Shown here piece after piece: positions 55,818 to 64,000 of a stretch of 64,000 bases of DNA; the first letter of the stretch is position 1; each line of letters opens with the position of its first letter. The stretch spans positions 4,028,737-4,092,736 of the forward strand of contig NZ_CP090974.1 in assembly GCF_021513195.1 (NCBI RefSeq). The letters are read 5' to 3'. The DNA comes from Shewanella sp. OMA3-2 (GTDB taxonomy: Bacteria > Pseudomonadota > Gammaproteobacteria > Enterobacterales > Shewanellaceae). The translations under genes and the position numbers were made by a program. The notes beneath the pieces are model-generated. The model ran no database searches, was not told the origin of the DNA, and saw only the letters and a list, made by a program, of their open reading frames with translations.

Positions 55818-55841
55818 TTCGATTTAACAATAAAAACCGCG

Positions 55842-57185
55842 TTAACCAAAACGGTCTTTTAACCAACCATAATGATAATAGCCCCATTGCCCAAGTCGTT
55901 TGATTTGGGCAAAAGGTAAAATAGACGCAGGTTGCGGCGGTAACGGTTGACGATATAAAGGTAAATTGGGTGTTTGCTGCCCAGCAATACTTTGGGCTAA
56001 TCGATAGGCAGCTTGGCTACTAAAAGACACCCCCGCACCACAATAACCTAAACTATAACCCACACCATTTTCAGTGAACACATGCGGCATGTCATCAAAT
56101 GATGCCGCTATCCAACCAGTCCAATTGTAAGCGACCTTTTTATTACTCAAACTAGGGAAGCACTTATCAAGTGCCATTTTCAAGCGCTGACCATAAATCG
56201 GCTTAGCGCCATCTTTACCCCAAACGGCACCACGACCACCAAACAACAGCCTGTTGTCAGGTAATAATCGATAGTAATATTTTAAAATCCGCGTATCCAT
56301 AGTCACTTGAGAGGTATAAATACCTGCTTGTTGTAACTCATCGGCGGTAAGTGGCTCAGTCACAATAACATTACTGAGTATTGGCAAATATTTATTATCG
56401 ATAACCGGTGAGAATTGCTTGGGTGTATAAGCATTACCGGCACAAATCACCTTGTTGGCAAGTAACTCACCAGACTCGGTTATTAAGCGATGCTTGCTGC
56501 CTTCTTGCTGCCAGTCAAGTACGCAAGACTGTTCAGATATTGGCACTTTGGCTTGCTCAACTATTCCTTTATAACCCAGTAGTAATTTTAGTGGGTTAAT
56601 CCCAAAACCATCATTAAGTCGCAGCGCACCATAGGCTTGCTGGTGATTCATGTATTGCTGGCAAAAAGTGTTACGGTCAATGAACTCTGCGCCGTCACCA
56701 AAGTGCTGTTGAATGAATCCCGCTGTTGCTTGCAGTTGCGCTAATGCTTTTGGGTTGTGAGCGACTTTTAAGTAACCCGTATCCTGCACATCACAGTTAA
56801 TCTGATGCTGCTTAATTAATCCTGCAACGCGCTCAACCGCCTCGGTAAACTCACCATAAATACCCTTAGCCGTGTCCAAATCCCATCGTTGCGCCATTGC
56901 GCTGTAACCTAATCGACCAGAGCCTTTTAAGACAAATCCTGCATTACGCGCACTGGCACCAAAGCCAACTTGATTAGCCTCTAGCACATGACAATCAATA
57001 TTAAATTCAGTCGCCAGATAGTAAGCGGTGAGCAATCCTGTATAACCGCCACCAATAATAGCTACATCGGTTTGATGAGTCCCTTTTAAAGGCGCATTGG
57101 TTGTGGGTAATGCAATGGTGCTAGCCCAATAACTATTGGGTAAAGGTTGGTTTGCAGCATGGGTATTAATCAGAGGATCATACAT
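55842..57185 (-). CDS. FAD-dependent amine oxidoreductase (PuuB/DAO family)
   Basis: A 447-residue flavoprotein of the DadA/glycine oxidase family. The dinucleotide-binding motif is DVAIIGGGYTGLLTAYYLA (about residues 41-59), followed by FGASARNAGFVLKGSGRLGY, close to gamma-glutamylputrescine oxidase. The C-terminal YSLGYCGAGVSFSSQAAYRLA binds FAD. A role in oxidising a secondary amine or glutamylated polyamine is likely; a specific substrate is not proven. It is followed on the same strand (upstream) by an acetyltransferase gene 68 bases away. Confidence 0.88.
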   Translation of the reverse strand: MYDPLINTHAANQPLPNSYWASTIALPTTNAPLKGTHQTDVAIIGGGYTGLLTAYYLATEFNIDCHVLEANQVGFGASARNAGFVLKGSGRLGYSAMAQRWDLDTAKGIYGEFTEAVERVAGLIKQHQINCDVQDTGYLKVAHNPKALAQLQATAGFIQQHFGDGAEFIDRNTFCQQYMNHQQAYGALRLNDGFGINPLKLLLGYKGIVEQAKVPISEQSCVLDWQQEGSKHRLITESGELLANKVICAGNAYTPKQFSPVIDNKYLPILSNVIVTEPLTADELQQAGIYTSQVTMDTRILKYYYRLLPDNRLLFGGRGAVWGKDGAKPIYGQRLKMALDKCFPSLSNKKVAYNWTGWIAASFDDMPHVFTENGVGYSLGYCGAGVSFSSQAAYRLAQSIAGQQTPNLPLYRQPLPPQPASILPFAQIKRLGQWGYYHYGWLKDRFG

Positions 57186-57253
57186 AGTGGTAGCGTCTTA
57201 TTATTAGAGATAATGAAAAAGTGAATATAATTATTTACAGGCTCTTGAAAACG

Positions 57254-57805
57254 CTAAAAAACCAATAGCATTTCACAGGCAACACAATGACAATCCTCAC
57301 CGCATAACACACACATATATTCTTCACCCATATGCCTTTGATGCCAACGCTGTGGATGTAACTTAATCAGCTTACCGCCCGCCTTGGTAAAATAGCGCAC
57401 CGCGGCATTATTAGGGCTTTGTTGCCATAAGTGGCTTACACCCGCTTTAGCACCTTGTGCTATAACCGCTTGCTTAGAAACCTGTAAAAGCAGTCCCCCT
57501 AATCCTTTACCTCTGCCATGCTCAGCAATGGTATTAGATTTAAAGTAACACACATCATTAAAGTCAAAGCCCCACTTTTTAACACTGCACCATTGATCTT
57601 GTTGCCACTTACCCGCTGCATAGGTTAATCGAAAACCGACCAATTCATCATCTTCAATGGCAACAAAATTGGCATTAATGCCATTTTTTATGCCTTGGTG
57701 ATAAATGGCTGTCAGCTCATCAATATCCATATAGCCCTGACCATGAACTTGTTCACCTAATTCTAGTACTGCTTTAAAATCATCTTGTTGTAATTCTCTT
57801 ATCAT
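57254..57805 (-). CDS. GNAT-family N-acetyltransferase
   Basis: A 183-residue acetyltransferase starting MIRELQQDDFKAVLELGEQVHGQGY. The acetyl-CoA motif is NTIAEHGRGKGLGGLLLQVS (about residues 95-115) and NNAAVRYFTKAGGKLI follows. The C-terminus holds several Cys and His (CVLCGEDCHCVACE), possibly a metal site. The frame stays open upstream through a hexanucleotide repeat, which would encode Asn residues if a GTG at 57865 were used, but no ribosome-binding site supports that. Substrate unknown. Confidence 0.87.
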   Translation of the reverse strand: MIRELQQDDFKAVLELGEQVHGQGYMDIDELTAIYHQGIKNGINANFVAIEDDELVGFRLTYAAGKWQQDQWCSVKKWGFDFNDVCYFKSNTIAEHGRGKGLGGLLLQVSKQAVIAQGAKAGVSHLWQQSPNNAAVRYFTKAGGKLIKLHPQRWHQRHMGEEYMCVLCGEDCHCVACEMLLVF

Positions 57806-57820
57806 ATTATTGATGCTTTT

Positions 57821-57844
57821 ATTGTTATTGTTATTGTTATTGTT
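57821..57844. repeat. Hexanucleotide tandem repeat (ATTGTT)4
   Basis: Four perfect ATTGTT units directly upstream of the acetyltransferase start codon. Length change by slippage would alter the spacing of the 5' untranslated region or promoter without changing a downstream frame. Confidence 0.8.
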
Positions 57845-58306
57845 TTCAACATTGAAATGACACACCTAAGCTCAATTTAGCACATCAAAAACGCACAAAG
57901 CCAACGATGTTCATCTGTTGTGACCATTAAGCCATAAACTGGTGAAATCCCTTTGTCATAATGATTGCAATTACACGCTCGATTATAAAATAACCATCTG
58001 TTAGCTAGGATCTAATCGCACACAATGAATCGCATTTAGTCTATGCAATAAGCAGGGTGAGATTCCACTTTGCCGATATATATTTGCTTATACAACAGAT
58101 AATTATTGAGTGCTAAAGTTGTTGAGCACTAAACAAGCGAACATGGCTCTGTGATATATCGATTGATTTACTTACCACACATAGCGCTTACCCCGCCCGA
58201 CTTTTAGGACAACGCATTAGTCAGTATAAAAATCTGTTATTGATGAAAGATTTTATCCTTTCAACCTGTCTATACTGATCAGATAACCACATTAGGAATA
58301 ATACAA
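57845..58306. other. Intergenic region between acetyltransferase and catalase-like genes
   Basis: About 460 bases with no gene I can support. It must hold the divergent promoters. AGGAATAATACAA precedes the catalase-like ATG. Confidence 0.4.
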
Positions 58307-59299
58307 ATGGCTACTCGTCGATATCAAACACTGTCAAAAATCTGTTTACTTTCTAGTCTTTCAATTTTATCAACTTCACTTTATGCATCAGATAAAACGA
58401 TGCAAGAAATAGTTGATGCTGTAAATGGCACACCTGATTTGGCGAGTCGAGAAGCGGGTAAAAAAGTAAAACTTCGCAATCACGCCAAAGGATTTTGTAC
58501 CTCGGGCTACTTCACACCTAATCCTCAATTAAATGAACAATTGGCTATTCCTTTCTTCAATCAGTCAAAGATTGATGTCACGGCACGTTTTTCAATGGGT
58601 GGCACAAATCCACATGCTTCTGATAAGACGGCCGGCCGCTTTATGTCGCTAAAAATTGAGGGGGATAAAGAGAATCTCAATTTTGTCACCACCAACTCAC
58701 CAGTATTTTTTGCAGGTAACCTTGAAGACTTTTTCACTTTTCAAGTCAAAGTAAAACAAGGACCTGAAGGCAAGCAATGGTTAATCGATAACAAACCCGA
58801 TGCCAAAGCGTTTTTTGACTTTATAAAACAGCTGCCTCCCAGTGCCAGCTTTGCCAATAGTCGCTATTTTGGTGTTAACAGCTTCCTCTTCACCAGCAAG
58901 AATAACGATGTAGTACCTGGACGTTGGATTTTTGAACCCGTCGACGGTGTCGTTAATTTAACTCAGACTCAACTGACAGAACTTGCTGATGACTTTTTAA
59001 AAGATGAATTATTAACCCGAATTAAAGATAAACCCGCGGTATGGAATTTATTTATCAAGCTTGCAGAAAAAGGCGATAAAATTAATGATCCTACGGTGCT
59101 ATGGCCAGAGACTAGACAGCGTTTATTAGTTGGCCAAGTGATCATTAACGGTGAAAGAGATACTGAATTGAATATTCAAGAATGTGGTAAAACTATTTTT
59201 AATCCAGTGTTATTGCCAAAGGGAATTACACCGTCAGCTGACCCGATTTTAAATGCTCGCACACCTGCTTACATTGAATCTTTTATTAGACGTCAGTAA
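58307..59299 (+). CDS. Periplasmic catalase-like heme protein (SrpA-type)
   Basis: A 330-residue small catalase-family protein. A signal peptide (about residues 1-28, ending SLYAS) is followed by the catalase fold. The distal His is in KLRNHAKGF (about 58), ARFSMGG and FFAGNLEDFFTF are conserved, and the proximal heme-ligating Tyr is in ARTPAYIESFIRRQ near the C-terminus. It is shorter than classical catalases (about 480). Such minimal catalases have peroxidase or weak catalase activity. It is a single gene, with a GST gene about 200 bases downstream. Confidence 0.88.
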   Translation: MATRRYQTLSKICLLSSLSILSTSLYASDKTMQEIVDAVNGTPDLASREAGKKVKLRNHAKGFCTSGYFTPNPQLNEQLAIPFFNQSKIDVTARFSMGGTNPHASDKTAGRFMSLKIEGDKENLNFVTTNSPVFFAGNLEDFFTFQVKVKQGPEGKQWLIDNKPDAKAFFDFIKQLPPSASFANSRYFGVNSFLFTSKNNDVVPGRWIFEPVDGVVNLTQTQLTELADDFLKDELLTRIKDKPAVWNLFIKLAEKGDKINDPTVLWPETRQRLLVGQVIINGERDTELNIQECGKTIFNPVLLPKGITPSADPILNARTPAYIESFIRRQ

Positions 59300-59505
59300 A
59301 ACCCGCGCATTTACACAGTATGATCCATCACCTCAAGGATTGGGTCATACGGTGAGGTTTATCTGAGTAATTGTTCCATTATTTAAGTTAGATTAGTACT
59401 CGATGATGACTAATCAGTCATCTTTAACTATTAAAACTAAACAGTAAAATAGCTGATAATCGAGTTGACCTATCTAATCCATTTTCTATCATACAAGAGA
59501 CTATA

Positions 59506-60180
59506 ATGAGCCTAATTGTTTATGGTGTACCACTTTCGCCTTATGTGCGTAAACTGCGTTTATGTTTGGCAGAAAAAAACCTCGATTATCAACTGGTGAT
59601 TGTATTGCCTTTTGATCAACCAACTTGGTTTAAAGATCTTAATCCTTTGGGGCGTATTCCAGCAATAAAAGACGGTGATTTAACCTTGGCTGATTCCAGC
59701 GTGATATGCCAATATCTTGAAGACAAATATCATCACCTCACGCCATTATTAGGCCAAACCGCAGAACAACATGCCAAGGTCCGCTGGTTAGAAAAGTATG
59801 CCGATTATGAGCTAGCGCCGATTACCACCTTTACCCTATTTCAGCAGCGCGTAATCAATCCAAGCATGGGTAATGATTGTGATGAACAAATCATCATGAC
59901 AGCCTTAAACGAAAAGCTTCCTGTCCACTTCGATTACTTAGAGCAGCTCTTAGGCAACAATCAATTTTTTGTCGGCGACACTCTAAGTCTTGCCGATTTG
60001 GCGTTCGCTTCTCAAATAGTTAATATGGCACACGCCGGTGAACAGATAGATATCGAACGTTGGCCAAATCTTTTTGCACTTTATACCCGAATAAACACGC
60101 GGCCTTCTATGCAGAATTTATGGCAAGATGAACAACAAATATTATCTTCAATGAAAAAAGCAAAGGTTCAAAATATCTAA
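59506..60180 (+). CDS. Glutathione S-transferase family protein
   Basis: A 224-residue GST. The N-terminal thioredoxin-like domain (about residues 1-78) has GVPLSPYVRKLRLCLAEKNLDY, NPLGRIPAIKDG and LADSSVICQYLE, with Ser rather than Cys at the putative active site SPY. An all-helical C-terminal domain (about 90-215) with LSLADLAFASQIV follows. Substrate unknown. GAG precedes the ATG. The gene may be part of an oxidative-stress neighbourhood with the upstream catalase-like gene. Confidence 0.9.
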   Translation: MSLIVYGVPLSPYVRKLRLCLAEKNLDYQLVIVLPFDQPTWFKDLNPLGRIPAIKDGDLTLADSSVICQYLEDKYHHLTPLLGQTAEQHAKVRWLEKYADYELAPITTFTLFQQRVINPSMGNDCDEQIIMTALNEKLPVHFDYLEQLLGNNQFFVGDTLSLADLAFASQIVNMAHAGEQIDIERWPNLFALYTRINTRPSMQNLWQDEQQILSSMKKAKVQNI

Positions 60181-60379
60181 ATTTGGGATTAAATGGTTAC
60201 AAGCTACAGCAAAACTCACCGCTAAAGATCAGCCCTAAAATCCGGCGCAATTTTGCGCTTTAAGGAAGCGAATACTTAGTCAAACCCTCTGTTGGGTTTG
60301 GCTAAGTTCGTAATAGTGCCAGCAGTGTTTTCGCAGATCCATGTTGCAGTGTGTTATTTTTTATCAATGACATTAACTG

Positions 60380-60580
60380 CTAGGGCCTGTTGATCTTTCA
60401 GGGTTGTTTTGGCAGCGAATTGTTGGTCATTTGTACAGGGCAGAGACTTTGTGATGTCGTTATTCTACATAAAAAGTCGATAGCGCAGTAAAAATGACCA
60501 ACAAACGCTGCCCGAAGGGTTCGGCTAAAAACGTTTTTAACTCGAACAAAATTCAACCAGCAAAGATCAATAGGCCCTAG
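60380..60580. mobile_element. MITE, complete copy 1 (201 bp)
   Basis: Terminal inverted repeats CTAGGGCCTGTTGATCTTT and AAAGATCAATAGGCCCTAG match at 18 of 19 positions. No coding capacity. Internally it contains GCTGCCCGAAGGGTTCGGC and CGTTTTTAACTCGAAC, shared with copies at 47290 and 62131. The rest of the 60181-60817 region has only the operator at 60735 and no gene. Confidence 0.75.
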
Positions 60581-60734
60581 ATAATCACTCTCGCCGCTTA
60601 ATTACTTTAAAATTAACATTTGTTTTATTTCAAATACTTAATCTTTAATGCTTCATTTTGTTGCGCCAATATCTTACTGAGCTCACCCTAACCACAACAA
60701 TGCTCCAAGTCTATTAACACAAATCATCACTCTC

Positions 60735-60758
60735 AAAACGAACCGAATCGTTCGTTTT
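60735..60758. promoter_or_regulatory. Palindromic operator upstream of the HTH-ribokinase gene
   Basis: A perfect 9-base inverted repeat AAAACGAAC-cgaatc-GTTCGTTTT lies 59 bases upstream of the start codon at 60818. It is suited to a dimeric DeoR-type regulator, probably the gene product itself. Confidence 0.6.
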
Positions 60759-60817
60759 ACATGTTAAGATATCATCTTCATCACAACTTATTTCTAGCTA
60801 AAGCGCTATATTCTATT

Positions 60818-62038
60818 ATGAACAAACTCAGTCGAAATGAAAGACACGCTGTTATTTTCAAGTTGCTTAGCATGCATAAACAGCTGTCTAACCAACAATT
60901 ATCCAAATTACTCACTGTGACAGCTAAAACAATCCGCTGTGATCTCGTTCAATTAGAACAGGCAGGTCTTGTAAAAAGAATTCATGGTGGCGTTAGTCAG
61001 TCTGAAGGGGTGGATATCAGTAAGTTCAGCTTGGATGCAATGCTGACAGAATTGATACAACACAGCGCAATGTCTGACACCTTAGAAAGCGATTTAAAAC
61101 AAGGTAGATTAAGAAAAATGAAACATAAAGTATTTGTACTTGGCTCATTCAATGTCGATATCGTTGCCAATTTAGAGCGTTTCCCTCAACCCGGTGAGAC
61201 TCTGCATTCAAGCAGTAGCAGTATTGGCGCTGGGGGCAAAGGAGCAAACCAAGCTTATGCGGCAGCTAAAAATGGCGCTAATGTGACCTTTATGACTAAA
61301 ATTGGTACCGATCAATTTAGCCAGTTTGCTCGCCAACATTTAAGCAGTACCGGCATAGATAACACCATCATAGTTGAATCATCCACTAGCCCAACAGGTA
61401 CTGCACTCATTTATGTCAGTGAACAGCTTGGTGAGAATATGATTGCTGTCAATGAAGGTGCCAATATGACGCTGACCGATGATGAAGTGCACTCCGCAGA
61501 ACAACATATTATTAAAGCAGAACTATTTTTAACTCAACTTGAAACCAATTTTGATGCCATTAAGCTAGCAATGACTATCGCGAAAGATAATGGCGCTAAG
61601 GTAATCCTTAATCCTGCACCGTACCATGATAGAACCCCTGAACTGCTCCATTTGGTTGATATGATCACCCCTAATGAAACCGAAGCATCACTAATGACCG
61701 GGATTAAAGTCACCGACTTGAACAGTGCTAAGCAGGCCGCAATCGCGATAAATAAACTAGGTGTCACTTCAGTAGTTATTACCCGTGGGTCTGATGGAGT
61801 ATTACTTTATGAAAATGATCAATTTATTCAAATTGATGTATTAAAAAGCGTGGTAGTCGACACGACTGGTGCAGGAGATGCTTTTAACGGTGCTTTAGTG
61901 GCTGAGCTGGCTAAGGGTAGTACACTGCATGAAGCCGCTTTATATGCTAACGCCTACGCGTCATTAGCCGTAGAGCGCCTCGGTGCAGCTAACATGCCTG
62001 ATGCCTCGTTAGTGGCGGCAAGACTCAAAATTGCCTAA
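60818..62038 (+). CDS. Fusion of a DeoR-type helix-turn-helix to ribokinase
   Basis: A 406-residue protein. Residues about 1-62 are a DeoR-family winged helix-turn-helix (NKLSRNERHAVIFKLLSMH, LLTVTAKTIRCDLVQLEQ, KRIHGGV); a linker of about 40 residues follows, then a full PfkB/ribokinase domain (about 103-406) with GSFNVDIVANLERFPQPGE, GAGGKGANQAYAA and the active-site DTTGAGDAFNGAL. It would phosphorylate ribose to ribose-5-phosphate and may regulate transcription in response. The ATG at 60818 is preferred because one at 60761 sits directly against the operator at 60735-60758. It converges with a nucleoside hydrolase gene. Confidence 0.88.
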   Translation: MNKLSRNERHAVIFKLLSMHKQLSNQQLSKLLTVTAKTIRCDLVQLEQAGLVKRIHGGVSQSEGVDISKFSLDAMLTELIQHSAMSDTLESDLKQGRLRKMKHKVFVLGSFNVDIVANLERFPQPGETLHSSSSSIGAGGKGANQAYAAAKNGANVTFMTKIGTDQFSQFARQHLSSTGIDNTIIVESSTSPTGTALIYVSEQLGENMIAVNEGANMTLTDDEVHSAEQHIIKAELFLTQLETNFDAIKLAMTIAKDNGAKVILNPAPYHDRTPELLHLVDMITPNETEASLMTGIKVTDLNSAKQAAIAINKLGVTSVVITRGSDGVLLYENDQFIQIDVLKSVVVDTTGAGDAFNGALVAELAKGSTLHEAALYANAYASLAVERLGAANMPDASLVAARLKIA

Positions 62039-62082
62039 TCTGTAGGTTAGCATTACAGATCCCTTCCGCTGTAAAAGACAAC

Positions 62083-62112
62083 AAAAAGCGCAGTTATCAC
62101 TGCGCTTTATTT
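62083..62112. terminator. Terminator between ribokinase fusion and nucleoside hydrolase genes
   Basis: Stem AAAAGCGCAG / CTGCGCTTTA with a six-base loop and flanking A and T stretches. Confidence 0.75.
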
Positions 62113-62130
62113 GATCAGCGTGATGATTAG

Positions 62131-62211
62131 GCATCAATTCATTCGCCTCTATTAAAACGTTTTTAACTCAAACGAAACGAAATTCAACCAGTAAAACGCA
62201 ACTGACCCTAG
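62131..62211. mobile_element. MITE remnant, copy 3
   Basis: The reverse complement begins CTAGGGTCAGTTGCG and continues TACTGGTTGAATTTCG, GTTTGAGTTAAAAACG and TTTTAATAGAGGCGAATG. This matches the left end of the copy at 47290, including part of its extra segment. Only one end is present. Confidence 0.55.
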
Positions 62212-62215
62212 TAAA

Positions 62216-63190
62216 TTATTTTAAACGCGCTGCATAATCGATAATACTGTTGCGATATAATGCTAATAGTTCGGTATCTTTTACCGCAACACCGACCTTT
62301 TGCGATGTTTTATTTAGCCATTCATCATGTAAATATACACGGCCATCAAACTTTTGAATGGTCATCCCTTCGGCAACCCCATCAGTAACCACTCTTATAG
62401 GCCCTTCCCTAAGGGTAAATAGCTGTGGATTAATGACATAAGCAATAGCTGAAGGATCATGTACATGACAACCTTCTAAGCCTACTTTTTCACTATAAAA
62501 TCTCAAGTAGTAACGGCTAACATCCCAAATAAACTGCCCAACTTCGCCTGCATCATCACGTAATTGGTCAAGATAATCTCGAGTAAAGAAACTTTGCTCG
62601 GTCACATCTAAACCTATTACCACTACTGGCCAAGCAGCGGTAAGTACTATATCAGCAGCATGAGGGTCATCATGAATATTCGCTTCAGCAAATGGCGTTA
62701 CATTACCGCGATGATCATTTTCACCAAAAGCGCCACCCATAATGACCACTTCTTTAACTAAATTAACGATAGAAGGATCAGCCTGTAACGCCAGCGCAAG
62801 ATTCGTCAATGGACCAATTGCTACCAAGGTGATTTCACCTGGCTCAGCCCTCACAGAATCGATAATATATTGATATGCAGGCCGAGGATCCGCTTTACCA
62901 ACTACTTCAGATGGCACGCTGAAATCACCAAAACCACCTTCACCGTGTACCACTACAGTTGGACCAACTGAAGGACGAATAATAGGTTTACTCGCGCCAG
63001 TAACAATATCGGCACTCAGCTGATATTTTTGCTTAAGATAAAGAGCATTATGAGTGGCATTTTCAATAGTCACATTTCCATAAACTGTAGTAATGGCCTT
63101 TAACTCAATCTCTGGATGCGCTTCTGCCAACAGAATAGCAAATACATCGTCAATACCAGGATCTGTATCTAATATAATTTTAGTTGTCAT
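62216..63190 (-). CDS. Nucleoside hydrolase (inosine-uridine preferring type)
   Basis: A 324-residue enzyme that hydrolyses nucleosides to base and ribose. The Ca2+-binding signature KIILDTDPGIDDVFAILLA (about residues 4-22) is intact, and VAIGPLTNLALAL, VIMGGAFGENDHRGNVTPFAE and GCHVHDPSAIAYVI follow, the last carrying the second active-site Asp and His. GAGA lies upstream of the ATG at 63190; an in-frame start 22 codons upstream is less likely. Its product ribose would be a substrate for the convergent ribokinase fusion. Confidence 0.93.
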   Translation of the reverse strand: MTTKIILDTDPGIDDVFAILLAEAHPEIELKAITTVYGNVTIENATHNALYLKQKYQLSADIVTGASKPIIRPSVGPTVVVHGEGGFGDFSVPSEVVGKADPRPAYQYIIDSVRAEPGEITLVAIGPLTNLALALQADPSIVNLVKEVVIMGGAFGENDHRGNVTPFAEANIHDDPHAADIVLTAAWPVVVIGLDVTEQSFFTRDYLDQLRDDAGEVGQFIWDVSRYYLRFYSEKVGLEGCHVHDPSAIAYVINPQLFTLREGPIRVVTDGVAEGMTIQKFDGRVYLHDEWLNKTSQKVGVAVKDTELLALYRNSIIDYAARLK

Positions 63191-63546
63191 CGGGATCTCT
63201 GTCCTATTTAGGTGAATCGATACATTATAGGGTTGTACTGAATGAGCTGTAACCATTAATACTTACAGACTCTTAGAAGGTATATCAAAAAATACCTGCA
63301 GGTGATTTCAGACGGATGCCAATTTAGTCATCGCCCAGCCAGTGCATTTGGCACTATACAAAAATAATCATAGCGTTAGTGTGACAGGCCATCAAACTTA
63401 CGCTCACAAGTGAACATTTTGGTTCACTTAAGCTTATGCTAATGGATTATACATTAACTATATTCACTAAAAAGTGTAGCGATGAATCATATTAAAGCTA
63501 CTTGCATCAACTCACTTGCAAGTATAGTCACATCACCCTATTCAAA
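63191..63546. other. Intergenic region between nucleoside hydrolase and hemE
   Basis: About 355 bases. On the minus strand CCCTATAATG near 63225 offers a -10-like element for the hydrolase gene. No other gene, repeat or operator that I can support. Confidence 0.4.
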
Positions 63547-63580
63547 ACAAAAAAGCGAACCCTAAGGTTCGCTTTTTTTA
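63547..63580 (-). terminator. Rho-independent terminator after hemE
   Basis: Stem AAAAAGCGAACC / GGTTCGCTTTTT with a short loop and flanking A/T runs, just beyond the hemE stop. Confidence 0.9.
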
Positions 63581-63593
63581 AAATACCGCTGAA

Positions 63594-64000
63594 TTACTTG
63601 TGGTATTTACCAGACAACTCAGTGACTGACTTAATGAATGCACCCGCATGTTCTGGATCAACATGTTGATGAATACCATGACCTAAGTTAAATACATGGC
63701 CAGTACCTTCACCGTAAGAAGCTAAGATTTGTTCTACTTCTTGACGAATACGCTCAGGAGAGGCGTAAAGTACCGATGGGTCCATATTGCCTTGTAAAGC
63801 CACTTTATGACCTACACGACGACGCGCATCACCAATATCTACCGTCCAGTCTAAGCCTAATGCATCACAACCGGTTTCAGCCATCGCTTCTAGCCATAAC
63901 CCGCCACCTTTAGTGAACAAGGTTACTGGTACTGTGCGGCCTTCCGCTTCACGGGTTAAACCATCAACGATTTTTTGCATGTAGCGTAATGAGAACTCAC
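63594..64000 (-). CDS. hemE: Uroporphyrinogen decarboxylase HemE, C-terminal part cut by window edge
   Basis: The last 135 or so codons of HemE, which decarboxylates uroporphyrinogen III to coproporphyrinogen III in heme synthesis. The frame is open to base 64000, with [13 protein letters not shown] at the edge, so the ATG at 63980 is internal. Motifs are [48 protein letters not shown] and the C-terminal [18 protein letters not shown]. The family is about 354 residues, so two thirds lie outside the window. Confidence 0.96.
   Translation of the reverse strand, partial: EFSLRYMQKIVDGLTREAEGRTVPVTLFTKGGGLWLEAMAETGCDALGLDWTVDIGDARRRVGHKVALQGNMDPSVLYASPERIRQEVEQILASYGEGTGHVFNLGHGIHQHVDPEHAGAFIKSVTELSGKYHK

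Noticed and set aside
55817..55866. Weak inverted repeat between nhaC and the FAD oxidoreductase
   Set aside because: The stem is only about four G/C-containing pairs with mismatches and overlaps the oxidoreductase stop, so I do not call a terminator.

Overview
The window looks like a chromosomal segment of a Shewanella-type marine gammaproteobacterium. This rests on low-to-moderate GC by eye, on the gene order zapE-degQ-degS and murA-ibaG-mlaBCDEF / yrbG-kdsDC-lptCAB-rpoN-hpf-ptsN-rapZ-npr, on a Cys-rich permease of the SO_0444 type, and on a rhombotarget lipoprotein with a GlyGly-CTERM tail. No tRNA, rRNA or CRISPR array was recognised.

Layout. 0-16 kb is a conserved envelope block: periplasmic proteases (degQ, degS), peptidoglycan precursor synthesis (murA), retrograde phospholipid transport (mla), Kdo synthesis (kdsD, kdsC), LPS export (lptCAB), then the rpoN cluster with the nitrogen PTS (ptsN, npr) and rapZ. 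16-25 kb holds two small orphan genes, a solute-binding lipoprotein overlapping a diguanylate cyclase, a secreted Trp/Asn/Gln-rich protein, ubiD, fre, an Aer-like chemoreceptor and a MazG-like pyrophosphohydrolase. 25-27.5 kb is an accessory island: unknown membrane-protein genes lying between attC-like sites, with no integrase in the window, bracketed by two inverted copies of a structured repeat. 27.7-40 kb carries ubiA, uvrD, a LysR regulator, an old-yellow-enzyme oxidoreductase, an nfeD plus two-SPFH operon, a Tsx-like nucleoside porin next to udp, and an ornithine decarboxylase. 40-43 kb has an IS3-family element inserted inside an older MITE, followed by a membrane protein/XRE regulator pair with a palindromic operator. 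43-64 kb holds acetyltransferases, a radical SAM protein, an S1/P1 nuclease, a metal-efflux permease with a ZntR-like regulator, purH-purD, a rhombotarget lipoprotein, nhaC, an FAD amine oxidase, a catalase-like protein, a GST, a HTH-ribokinase fusion, a nucleoside hydrolase and the start of hemE.

How genes work together. The mla, kds and lpt genes build and maintain outer-membrane asymmetry and LPS. rpoN, hpf, ptsN, rapZ and npr form the usual sigma-54/PTS-Ntr regulatory cluster. Nucleoside salvage is spread over the Tsx-like porin, udp, the nucleoside hydrolase and the ribokinase fusion. purH and purD supply de novo purines; ubiD, ubiA and fre relate to ubiquinone and flavin metabolism.

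A cross-cutting observation: rapZ, uvrD and the rhombotarget lipoprotein are each split by single-base losses in short homopolymers (four sites), and adding one base per site restores full-length family members. This looks more like base-calling error than gene decay, although the seven-T run in rapZ could also allow slippage. The best candidates for something new are the structured repeat pair with compensatory changes, the integrase-less cassette island, and the binding-protein/diguanylate-cyclase module.
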